From: Gentiana macrophylla
Lineage: Eukaryota; Streptophyta; Magnoliopsida; Gentianales; Gentianaceae
DNA: 64,000 bases
NCBI GenBank assembly: GCA_026214975.1
Contig: CM047805.1
Location: 192,209,620-192,273,619 of the forward strand
Direction: 5' to 3'
The stretch's first letter is position 1. Each line of letters begins with the position of its first letter. Under the pieces are notes generated by a model, which saw only the letters and a list, made by a program, of their open reading frames with translations, ran no database searches and was not told the origin of the DNA. Both the position numbers and the translations under genes were made by a program. Positions 11,622 through 21,527 of this stretch are shown piece by piece.

Positions 11622-12125
11622 TCATATGCTACAAATGGTTTTTTTTTTTTTTTTGGCTGGAATTTTTTTTTTTATTAGGCACTGTTCAAAGTGCCGGCAT
11701 GTACAACATCCAAAGAGGGGAGAATACCAACATTCCACATAATTACCAAGATTTGGGTTTTTAAACACGCCACTAGAAAATCCGCAGGGGCATTCTCGTG
11801 CGTTTAACAAAAGCAAAGACACAACAGAAAATAATTTCGACAAGTCTTTGCGGCCCGCCACAATCTGACCAGCGTTGGATAAATTCTCATATGCCGATTG
11901 GTGAATAGTTGTCAAAGAATCAGCCTCAATGATGAGCCTTTGATATCCATAAGCAACGGCGTAAGAGAGCCCATGGAATACGCCTAACGCTTCTGCCTCA
12001 AGACCAGGGGTATTGGTACCTATGTGAAAGGAATAAGAGTTGAGAATTTCGCCCTTTTCATTTCTATAGATTTCATCAACTGAGACAGGCCGAAGGAGGC
12101 TTCCATTTGTCGGCCTGATTTGGGT
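11622..12125 (-). pseudogene. LINE fragment: RNase H-like domain (minus strand)
   Basis: The minus strand reads QADKWKPPSACLS, a stop, then a region matching the RNase H-like domain: YRNEKGEILNSYSFHIGT, EAEALGVFHGLSYAVAYG with the catalytic Glu, and LIIEADSLTTIHQSAYENL with an Asp. It is the same family as the 7440-8050 fragment but in the opposite orientation and with different sequence. It is broken by a stop near the first strand and has no upstream reverse transcriptase. Confidence 0.65.
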
Positions 12126-12263
12126 GAATCATGCTTACAAATCGTTAAAAAGATAAAATGTTATTTGTTTTTTCACGTATATAATGCATTTATTTTAGGA
12201 ACATATAATGCATTTAACGGTTCACAACACATGCCAAAAGTGCAATTAAGAATACATAATCAA

Positions 12264-12536
12264 TACTACCTCCTTCGCAATATGTAAGTCAGTTTGGATT
12301 TTTACACACTAATTTAAAAATTGGTTAAATTTGTTATATGTCAATTTTGATTAAAAATTCTAAAATAACATTTGATTGTTATTACTGTAAAACAGTGAAA
12401 AGTAGGCAAGTAGATAATAAATGAGGAATAAAATAAGAAAAATATAATAAATACTATATTGGTTTTTTAAATGGATTTACGTTATAATACAAAACCAAAA
12501 AGTTAAGTAAACTTATATTTTGGGACGGAGGTAATA
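12264..12536. mobile_element. Degenerate Stowaway-like MITE
   Basis: The left end TACTACCTCCTTCGCAATAT and the right end ACTTATATTTTGGGACGGAG are imperfect inverted repeats of Stowaway type, and TA dinucleotides flank both. AT-rich interior, no ORF. Confidence 0.7.
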
Positions 12537-12773
12537 GTAATAAGAAGCAGATTATCCACGTACCATATTAGCTAGTGAAACATAGAATCAAACAACAAAA
12601 TTAAGAATTGGTGGAAAATCATCAAGCACGTTAATATGCTGCTCAAACAACTGATAGGGCAGAAGTTGGGGATGAAACACACGACCGATCGATATGGGCA
12701 AAATATGTTGGCAAATAGGGTCAAATAGTGATTGTTATTTTGACCGTAAAAATAGTGATGTAGGATCTAGAAT

Positions 12774-13275
12774 ATGGGCAAAATATCTTGGCAAATAGTG
12801 ATTCAAATAGGGTCAACGGTGTTTTTGACCTTATTTTTCCATTACATCTCTTGGCAAAATATCTGTAAACCGAAGGATACCGGAGGTTTGGGTCTCAAAC
12901 GCCTGGAAAAGATGAACTGCGTTTTCGTTGATGGCACCTCCCCCAGGATCTCCCTCCTAATCTAGAAGTATGAGAACCCCATTGACAACCCAAAAGCTGG
13001 CTATTCATTTTTGTGGAGAAGTATTTGCCGCGCTGCCAAGGTCTTCGAGGCAAGTTTTACGGTAGAGGATAACACTATTAAATGGGCCCCTTCGGATGAC
13101 GGTAATTATACGATTCATTGTGCCTAAACCTACCAGCTAGAAAGCCAAGGTGTATTACATCATAGTTTCGACTAGAGCCGTATTTGGGAGCTCAAAGGTC
13201 CGATGAGGTATAATTTCTATCGATGGCAACTCTGCCACAATTGCCTCTTGACAGAAGTCGAAACTTTTCTTTATA
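12774..13275 (+). pseudogene. LINE fragment: end of RT and zf-RVT region
   Basis: ICKPKDTGGLGLKRLEKMN (about 12860-12920) matches the conserved block just after the reverse transcriptase core of plant LINEs. Further on, in shifted frames, NYTIHCA, a stop, and TYQLESQGV, then IWELKGPMRYNFYRWQLCHN with CLLTEVE match the zf-RVT region (W-K-L-K-x-P...F-W-R...H-N-x-L-T). Several stops and frameshifts show decay. Confidence 0.7.
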
Positions 13276-14040
13276 ATTTCGTGTGCATTTTACCCTTATT
13301 TGTAGCCTATTCGATGTACTTTTGGGGTAGTTGAGTGGTTTTTACAGCACATTTCACCACGGGTTGAATCACGAGGCGATAGAGGCGTTGACGTCCAAAT
13401 CTCCATATTTTAGGTGAATTGTATGCGTTTATTGGCGTTTATCACGCTTAGGTTTTCTTGTTTTTATTTGTTATAGGTGCGGCGTGATAGAGGCGTGATT
13501 TAAAATCGCGATAGTATAGAAATCGTCTAAAACTGAGTTCGTATAAGAAAATAACGCGTGACTCAAATTCAAGCGTTCGGGAAAAAAAAAAAGATTATTG
13601 TTCAACTTTGTCGGGATCCTAACTTTTGTGTTCAATGGGGAGTGACGTCCCAGTACATCGTCCGTCCGCTGCTTTCTTCGATTAAAAAAACAAATAAAAT
13701 AATAATAAATAAAAAAGGAGCAGCAAATCAGGCATACCTATTGGCTGGAAATTGAAGTTGGACAACATTCATTTAACGAAGGAGGGGCCCATGTGACATG
13801 CATTTTAATGCTGGCAACTCGTAGACTAGTACGGCTGGGGATTTTATTTTCGGAATATTTCCGGAAATATTAATACGGCGATTGATTTATAATAGAGATA
13901 AAGAGCAAAAAATCCTCTTTTTGGCATAAAATAAATAAATAAGACACACATACTTTTTAGTTGTAAAAATGACAAACATTTTCGAAGACAAAACTAACTC
14001 ATGGCGCCCTCGCCTACATGATACATGAAAGATATTGATC
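13276..14040. other. Non-coding spacer
   Basis: No recognisable gene. A short open frame (13558-13755) has no domain and a low-complexity K/N end. No terminal repeats seen. Confidence 0.4.
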
Positions 14041-14062
14041 ATTTGATATGTTTGTTTGTTTT

Positions 14063-14360
14063 TTTTTTTTTAAACAAACATCCGTAACTTTTGATTTCTA
14101 ATCCCGATCATCAAAATTTTTCACCAAAATTCATGTTTTTTTGCTCTTCAATTTGAGCCCAAATACGATACCCTTAAGCGTATATTTTGAAAGGCGAAAA
14201 AATATTTTTATTAACCTGAGCGTTTTTTCTTATAACGACCAGTAACTTTTTGATTTTAACACCGATCATCAAAATTGTTTCACCAAAGTTCATATTTTTT
14301 TATCTTCATTTTGAGACCACGTTTAATACCTTTTCGACGTAGTGTTTGAAAGCCGAATTT
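14063..14360. repeat. Degenerate tandem duplication, ~158-bp period
   Basis: Two units share CGATCATCAAAAT (14105 and 14263), GTAACTTTT upstream, TTTCACCAAA and TTCATTTTGAG-like words, and an end that reads TTTGAAAG followed by CGAA. The units are about 70-80% alike by eye. Non-coding. Confidence 0.55.
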
Positions 14361-14380
14361 AATCGCAAAGATTTACACTA

Positions 14381-15225
14381 ACGATATCGATGATCGATCG
14401 ATAGTATCGATGATCGTGACTCAGATGAGTATCGATGATCGTATCGAGATTATACAAGAATATGCAGGAGAACATTCCACCAGACTGTTAACAAACTCAG
14501 CAGATTAATAGCAAGTACAACAAACTATAGATTTAGTACAATATGTACATCAGTTAACATGAAAAATAAAGAAAAAAAACAGGATTTATGCTTGTTTAGT
14601 CTCTATTTACCATCATCAAAGCTATTTAATCACCTGAATTTGCTGTAAGGTCTTTATCCAGAGATAAAGATCATTCTCCAAATGCAAAATCCAGATACAC
14701 TAACACACCGTGTTAAATTGGTTTATATGATACAATTCAGAAGAGATAGAGTCATTAACAGATAACTTGAGTAAGGTGTGGTGTTTATAACATGCAGGTT
14801 CAGTAGTTAATCACTTGAATTAAGCCTAAAAAGTACATCAGACTAAAAGGTAATACATAGAAGATCAATACAACAGACTATAGATTTAGTACAACAGTAC
14901 ATCGGACTAAAAGGTAATACATAGAAGATCAATACAAGTCTCAAAACGATCGAACTATCAGCCAAATTATAAGAAGGATATTCAAGTTCAAAGAACTAAA
15001 TTATCATGCCCGGAATTCACAAGGTGATGAATTACAAGTTCAGTAAGCCAATGAACTAGTCCTATCTATTACATGACGATACAATGTAGATAAAAAACCT
15101 CAGCACACCAAGGCACATAGTAAGCCTATGAACTAGGCCTATTTATTGCATTAAGGCACACAGAATCGCAGATATCGATGATCAGCAGATATCGATATCG
15201 AAGTATCGTGATCAGTAGTATCGAG
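14381..15225. repeat. Segment bounded by ATCGATGATC clusters, with internal 64-bp repeat
   Basis: The left cluster (14381-14452) and right cluster (15170-15225) both consist of repeated ATCGATGATC, TATCGATATCG and GTATCG words rich in GATC and ATCGAT palindromes. Between them is AT-rich non-coding sequence with a tandem repeat of period 64 (units from 14832 and 14896 sharing ACTAAAAGGTAATACATAGA). The clusters look like subterminal repeats of a non-autonomous DNA transposon, but no clean TIR or target duplication is visible. Confidence 0.4.
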
Positions 15226-15329
15226 ATCAGGCTCAAAATAACTCTCATTTCGACTTTTTGTTCCAAGGTCTATGTCCCTCAAGTCCTTGATATGAACTGA
15301 ATGTCTTATTACGGTTCAAGCACTCATAT

Positions 15330-15524
15330 TTACTTCTTTTCGGAGCATGAAGAGAAAGGTAATGTTGTTGATGTTTGGACATCACTACTTTCCACAGGCT
15401 TTCTTGAACGATTTTTGCCTCTATGCATATGACTCTCACAGTATATGGAATCAATGTATGCTTCTTTTGCACATCTCCATTTCTTTCCATTTGTTCTTCT
15501 GCATCTTACCAATAATCCTCTCAT
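15330..15524 (-). CDS. Small ORF with an intact WRC zinc-finger domain (GRF-like)
   Basis: A 64-codon ORF starts [18 protein letters not shown]. The Cys and His residues fit C-x9-C-x10-C-x2-H exactly, followed by [14 protein letters not shown]. This is the WRC domain of growth-regulating factors (DNA binding and nuclear localisation); in that family the arginine-rich tail after the histidine acts as a nuclear signal. The QLQ domain that binds GIF coactivators is not seen upstream, and the protein stops soon after the domain, so this is not a normal GRF. The minus strand upstream has a plausible donor (GTAAGTCG near 15825) and acceptor-like AAATTACAG just before the ATG, so a spliced transcript is possible. 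It could be a gene fragment carried by a transposon, a pseudogene, or a WRC-only microprotein. Confidence 0.65.
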   Translation of the reverse strand: MRGLLVRCRRTNGKKWRCAKEAYIDSIYCESHMHRGKNRSRKPVESSDVQTSTTLPFSSCSEKK

Positions 15525-15720
15525 TCTGTAATTTCTGTGGGACTTGAGAAATCAGAAATGGAATCCATCCCCTTTGAGGAATTTTCATCAAGACAACACT
15601 AAGATAAACGGATTCCATCCCAAAAAAGACGACAAAATAAACCCTTGCTAAAACTAGTGGAGTTCTCCAAACAATAATCATGACCAACGTCAATAATACG
15701 GTGGTGATTAGCATAACCAT

Positions 15721-17085
15721 GGTAACAACAACACTGTACCCATATTCAAAACAAAAGCAGACTAAATACGCAATTCAAACAAACGAAATATATAATGTTG
15801 ATATATATTCCTTCGACTTACCAAACGCATTTCCAATTTGCTGTACATCGCCGAAAATAATAAACAGCAAAGAAGGAAATGGCTCTCGTAGAAGAATCTT
15901 CAGATCCGTGATTTCAGAAATGGATGTAATCGAGGTCGAGAGAACCGAAGGATTTCCATGAAGGAAGAAGACCGGTAGAAGCTTTTTGATTGAGGGATAT
16001 TTTAGTCCGAACGGAAAATTATTGTCCTTATTGCAACTAATAAATTGAATCAGGATTAATGCTTTATTAAAGGGGAAAAAGAGGACTTTTACCTAATTTT
16101 TCCTATATAATAAGCCCTTAGTCGAATTTCAACACATACTTTTGATACAACAATTTTATTTTTCTGCAGTCACTTTTTCGCTTCACCTTATAAATAGTTC
16201 TAGGCAATTTTTTCTTGAAGAACAGCAACAACAACTTTTTATTTATTTATTTCTCGATTACAACACAACGGATTGACAAACCAAGTGATGCATTGCTTCA
16301 ATCTTTTTGTGGTAATTTTATTCAGTTTTTATTATTATGTTGTTTACCAATTTATTTATGGTTTCTTGTGTTCTTGATTTTATTATTAGTAGCTAATTTT
16401 ATAATAGCTAAATTATGTAATGGAACTACGAAATTAATGCATAAACGATGATGTAGGGATGAGTAGGGCTTAAAAGTTAAATCTTTTGAATTGTTGTGTC
16501 CTAAAATTTGATCTTAATGCTTGAATTAAACTGATCACTTGATTCATGATCACACACACGAGCTCTACAAATGTATTTTTTGAGGGAGTGTGCGACTAGA
16601 GTTTTAGAATTTCCATGCACGAACTAGTCGAGTTATTCACAGCATGTTCCTTGGTAAGGTTTTTCTGGCTAAGCCGTGAACTCGGTGGATGCGGAGCGTC
16701 TCATAGTTGTTAATCATATTAGGTCAATTAAATCTCATAGAGGGGACTGTTGAACTGAGTATAGGGTAACTATGTTGTGATATTAGCGCCTAGGGATCAG
16801 TTTAGGAGATTGCACCCACAACACATTCATTAGAAGCTATTGGTTGGTTGGTAGGTTAAGGCTCATCCTTAGTGATTCGGTAAAGGTGTTAAGAGTAGTG
16901 TTCGTGATCATAGTTTAGCTATTTCTTTTATCATATATTTTACGGTTACAATTTTTATTTCATTTTCTAGTTTTAGCTATTATTTTCACCCCTATTGTGA
17001 ACCTGAACTAAATACGAGTGTGATTGTGATACTTGACTAATTCCTCGTGGGATACGACCTTGCTTGCCGTTGTAGTACAACCGAC
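15721..17085. other. Non-coding spacer, possible LTR-like part at 16440-17085
   Basis: 15800-16000 on the minus strand may be the 5' part of the WRC-containing transcript (donor near 15825), but I cannot confirm an exon. The open frame 16215-16451 (+) is hydrophobic (runs of F, L and I) but has no recognised family and is probably chance. The stretch around 17040-17105 (CTCGTGGGATACGACCTTGC and following) resembles the end of LTRs of some Ty3/gypsy elements; this is a weak match from memory. Confidence 0.35.
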
Positions 17086-17089
17086 CCGG

Positions 17090-17530
17090 TGCTCTGTCGG
17101 TTAAAGTTGGTTTGCTATAATTTGGCCATCACCTACCAGTCAATAATCTTTTGGCACAGCATCACATATCTACCACTTCCGTCTGCCCTGTCTGTCTTCA
17201 GCATACGAAAACCCATATTCATGCTTTACGAGACTGCCATTGGCTATTTGGAAGCAAGCACTCCACCCTACTCATTGAGAGACTTTTTTCTCCGCTTCGG
17301 AACCCAAGACTGGGTCCTTGACAACATGCAACATAACTCAAGAAACTGAGCTTTGGGCAATCGCTGGCCCTACCTCTTCTGCGATATAGCTTATGGAATT
17401 TGGTTATGGCGAAACAAAATTACACATTCTTCAGACAGTGTTCGTCCACCAGCGCATATTTTTTTTCCGAAAGCAGTTACACGTTCTATGGACTTGAGAT
17501 TAGCTTGGGCTATCCATTTAATTCCCTAGT
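17090..17530 (+). pseudogene. LINE fragment between zf-RVT and RNase H
   Basis: HALRDC in one frame and IGYLEASTPPYSLRDFFLRF followed by QDWVLDNM in another match the zf-RVT end of plant LINEs. Then WPYLFCDIAYGIWLWRNKIT and IFFPKAVTRSMDLRLAW match the linker before RNase H. Frames shift repeatedly, so it is a dead fragment. The block W-x2-LFC-x-I...W-x-WRN is also found on the minus strand at 17975-18300. Confidence 0.65.
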
Positions 17531-17629
17531 TGTCTATTTATCCGTTTGTACCTCTTTGGGCACTTGAACCTATTTGATTTAATAAATGTTCTCTCTTCTA
17601 TTCTCAGAAAAAAAGTTCTATCTTCTCTG

Positions 17630-17720
17630 CAGGCACGATCCGGACCGAACTCCGGATTAGCCGGACCAGTGGATTCCAGATACCGGGGCTTTAAGCAAAA
17701 AGTTTTCTCTTCAACAGAAA
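17630..17720 (+). mobile_element. SINE-like repeat, 3' part, copy 1
   Basis: About 72 bp from GCAGGCACGATCCGGACC to GGGGCTTTAAGC, followed by A-rich sequence. It is closely matched in inverted orientation at 47111-47182, where the equivalent end abuts a T-run. Two dispersed copies with an A/T tail at the same side point to a SINE 3' region. The 5' limit here is unclear. Confidence 0.5.
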
Positions 17721-17974
17721 AAAAAATCAATTTCCTACACTTGAAAAAAGAAGAGTGTTTCCCTGAAGGGTGATCATAGGTTGGTTTGGTCTGGTTTTGA
17801 AAGACTCAGGTCGGTTTGGGGCGCCATAAATTGTTCCCCAAATCAAACCAAAACGATGTCAACCCCAATGTTCGGTTCGAATTGATTTCAGTTTGAATTA
17901 GATCTGTCTCGGTTTAACAGCCTAATCTTTAAAAAAAAAATGGCAAAACCAATCTTTTTTTTCATATAATTTTT

Positions 17975-18300
17975 TGGCCGAAATCGGATATTTTATTACA
18001 ACTGCACAAAATTGTACAAGAGTAAAGGTTTTACAAGCTGTACATCAAAAATATCTAAAGCAAAGAGCGAGAATTAAGGTCTGGCTAATCTAAGCTCTCT
18101 CGCCCGCCGTACTGCTTTAGAAATAAAGACATTCTTATGGGGTCGCCTCTGCTCCGTGTGGTGGTATTCATGGTTGCGCCAGTACCAATGACCTAACACA
18201 ATCTCACAAAAGAGGGATCTCCAATAAATAATAGTGTCATGCTTGTGCATATGAACTTTGAGAGAGTTCTCCACCCATAATGGGGTCTCATGGCTTGAGA
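17975..18300 (-). pseudogene. LINE fragment (minus strand)
   Basis: The minus-strand frame gives HKHDTIIYWRSLFCEIVLGH, then WYWRNHEYHH, then NVFISKAVRRARELRLARP, homologous to the linker before RNase H in the 17090-17530 fragment (LFC-I...W-WRN...A...LRLA). It ends in a stop and runs into non-coding sequence. Partial and inactive. Confidence 0.55.
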
Positions 18301-18589
18301 AAAAGAGAGTCCAATATTGCCAGTGAAACCAAATATATTTTACATAAATTCTAAATAGCTACATCACACTAAAATAAATCACAAACCAAAGGTTTGGATC
18401 ACATATTTTAATCAATGGCAAAAGATTATTGAATTCTACATTTAGACTTGTCAATACGCTACTTTCTCGTAATGGGCAAAAGATTATTGAATTATGTTTT
18501 CCACGGCTTCTCGTATTGGGCTAAACCAATACAAGAATTAAAAAGTGGACTCAGCCTTTCTTATTTGTGCTTAGTTTAGGAATATTACA

Positions 18590-18594
<5 letters not shown>

Positions 18595-18651
<57 letters not shown>
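18595..18651. repeat. (CA)n-(TA)n microsatellite
   Basis: About 13 CA units followed by about 11 TA units, directly abutting the Helitron 3' terminus at 18652. It supplies the A/T insertion dinucleotide expected for Helitrons. Confidence 0.95.
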
Positions 18652-18680
18652 CTAGTATGAAACCCGTGCGATGCACGGAG
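18652..18680 (-). other. Helitron A 3' terminus (hairpin + CTAG)
   Basis: Stem CCGTGC/GCACGG around a 3-nt loop (18664-18678), 12 nt to the terminal CTAG at 18652, and the host T beyond. The spacing and end match the Helitron rolling-circle termination signal. Confidence 0.9.
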
Positions 18681-18999
18681 AACGTTGTATTTGGAAAGTC
18701 GATTTGTGTATGTAGAAATTTGTAGATACTGTAGTAATTTAAGAGCTATTTTAGTGATACAAAAATAAAAAAATGGCATAAGTGAAACAAAAACAAAAAA
18801 ATTGGCATTAACGAAATATTTATAGTGAAATATAAAAGTGTAGACATCTCTCATAGTTATGAGAATGAAAAGTAGCGGAGGTTCAAGTAAAAGCAAACGT
18901 GAGATTGCACAACAACCATCCCAAAAAAAGTTTACCTAACACCTGGAATGAAAAAGTAAAAGAAAATATGTGAGCATGTGAAAGAAAAATAATAATAAA

Positions 19000-21100
19000 A
19001 TTTCAAAAATCTCTATATGAAGGAGAATAAATGTCTTACATGAGGTGTTGTTTTGTTCACGTTTACATTTGAAAGCCTGAGTGCATGCATCAAACCAATT
19101 TACTTTCAAAACATATGCAACTTTTAGTGGTGTTGTAAACTGTGGCGTTGAAGGAGCGTGCACAATGAACGTGTATCGTGCTCTTCAATGTTTTAAATGA
19201 TCCTCGAAAGCGCGACGACCATCTCCCTGTAAATGTGTAAAATTTAATAATATGAAAGTCCAAAAAAGATTATTGAAAATAGGTGTTGAAATAAAAAGTG
19301 AAGAGAAATGTACCAATGTCAACATATTCGTGAAGGCTGAGCGGAGGAATGAAGCACATAGTCGGCACTTCCGTCAGGAAAGAGAAGGGTAATGGTTTCA
19401 GATTGGTCCATAATATCAACACGAACACAGTACCTAAATCAAGTGAACACGTTAGGGGAGAATAATGATTTTGAGATGGTGTGGAGTATAATAATGCGTA
19501 TGTACCGCAGGATGGGAGTCACTTGCTTATTGCAAGTATAGCAATACATCCAGCCATCAACATCAATCACATCGTTGTTACAATGCGTGCATGCCTCGTA
19601 AAACATGTCATTTCTATGAATATGTTTGATTGTAGCTACACAACGGAAATGTTTGACCTGCAATAACATGAACCTTTTTTTAAAGATGAATAGCATTAAT
19701 GAATATATAAATATAAAAATAAAGTCATAAAACGTTAAAGTATACATTTGGGACAAACTTAAGGTCGGCTATTCTAGCAGGCGTAGAATTAGCAATCATA
19801 AGTTTGATGTTCGTTTTTTGTGGTGAGTCGCGTATCCATCTAACCATACTTTGGGCACATGCATTGGATTTGTACTGTAATGTTGTTTAACATTGAGAAT
19901 TTAATATTATAAATGATATGATAATTACAAAGAACATTAATAAATGTAGAATTACAGCACATACCATGTACGGACGGTCTCGCATAAGTTCCATTCAGAA
20001 TTAACATATAATGTAGTAAACGGTGTTGTGGATAATGTTGTCCCTATACAGTATAAGTAAATGAGATTGGTTACCAAAGTGGTTAAGAAGATAAATAACC
20101 GAAACATAATGCAGGCATACCACCGTAGTCTTTTCTTGAGACACCACACGCTTGAAGAAGGTTCGGTTAGCATCAATATTGCTTGATAAAATGTCCCCAT
20201 CGGGAGTGGCAAAATCTCCCACAATGTCAAGCGCATCATTGTCATCTTTGTCATATGTTGTGTTACATTATGATGAAGCAAGCAAGTATAAAGTGTACAT
20301 TGGACTAAAAGATGTTTGTGGGCCATTGCAATAAGCGAATGAGTTACTGGTAAAATTCAAACGTACGTGTTGTCCAGAACCAACAATTCACGTGTTCTCT
20401 GGCCGAACTTTGTGTACTGACAGGCAGAAGCAGAAACCACCAAACCACGAATATCTACAATGTTATAGTGTAAGTTAATAATATTTTCTGACACGGTTAT
20501 ATCAATATTATTTGTAAATATACATACCCACTAAGCGTCTGCTGCCATGCATTTCAGGTGTAATGGAACTTAACTTTCGCAAACAGAACCTGAATCGGGG
20601 TATGGTATCACATTGATCGAAGAATGAGATGATTTGAGTCCGATGCGTGAAAAGAAGCTGGTACGGTAACGACGAAAAATGATATCCATATGTCAGCGGT
20701 TCAACTTGTATTCACGACAAGCAATTATACATAGCCTTCATTTAATTGTGTGGCAAGAGAAACATTGTCACGAACCATTCCCTGCATCAATGTATTCTAA
20801 CAATGGAAAGATTAGATTTTATCTCTTATTTACGACATGTAATGCGTTAGTTTAAAGCATGGTTCATATGTTACTTACATCGGAGTCAACCCACAATGTA
20901 ATATGTGGATGTGAGTGAAGTTTAAGCAGCCGCAAAAACCGAACCTTGATGGACCAATCGTTAGGACGTGGGTGTAACGCGGCAAGAGGAATGGCCACAA
21001 AATCTGGAGCATTTACAGGGTTCATCATCACCGGAGAATCTATCAATGTTTCATCTGCAAATAGGTGGAATGACAATTTAATAGTATATTTTGATAAAGG
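19000..21100 (-). pseudogene. Helitron-carried RPA70-like single-strand DNA-binding protein gene
   Basis: Several minus-strand exons read as RPA1-like OB folds. 20885-21051: DFVAIPLAALHPRPNDWSIK, then LWVDSD, with acceptor TTTGCAG and donor GTAAGTAAC (DBD-A start). About 20560-20790: VRDNVSLATQLNEGYV and EPLTYGYHFSSLPYQLLFTH. 20373-20454: DIRGLVVSASACQYTKFGQR followed by TRELLVLDN (DBD-B). About 20120-20230: GDFATPDGDILSSNIDANRT. About 19750-19860: ADLKFVPNV. 19510-19660: a zinc finger, EACTHCNNDVIDVDGWMYCY then TCNK. 19320-19430: RYCVRVDIMDQSETITLLF. Stops within some exons indicate partial decay. Plant Helitrons often carry such RPA genes beside RepHel. Exon limits are approximate. Confidence 0.75.
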
Positions 21101-21527
21101 TTTCATTTTGTGTATTGTACGCAGTCTTTGAAATGTGTTATATGCACGTAATGTGATAAGTAAAAAAATCTCAAGTATGAAATTGAGAAATTGGAATGTT
21201 ACCTAGATGTTGGATAGTAAGTGCCGGAGATGCCGGAACAAATTCAGCAAAATCCGAATCAGATGAATGTGAATTAACTAAATGTAAGACATGAAAATGC
21301 CAATCAATCACGTAAACAGTACATAATGTATATTGTAAGTAGTACTGTAAATTTAGTGAACATTGTATGGCAACATCCTCATACAAAAGTCATACAATTA
21401 AGGGAACTTAATGTTTATAAACTACATAGGCAGAAATAAGAATGTTTATTACAATCGATGGTTGAACTTTAGAAATACATACTACACAAATTATGCAATA
21501 TAATGCGAAGAATAGTAATATTTACAA

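Noticed and set aside
16215..16451. Hydrophobic 78-codon ORF that looks membrane-like
   Set aside because: Made of T-rich sequence coding F, L and I; no family, no start context, no neighbours.
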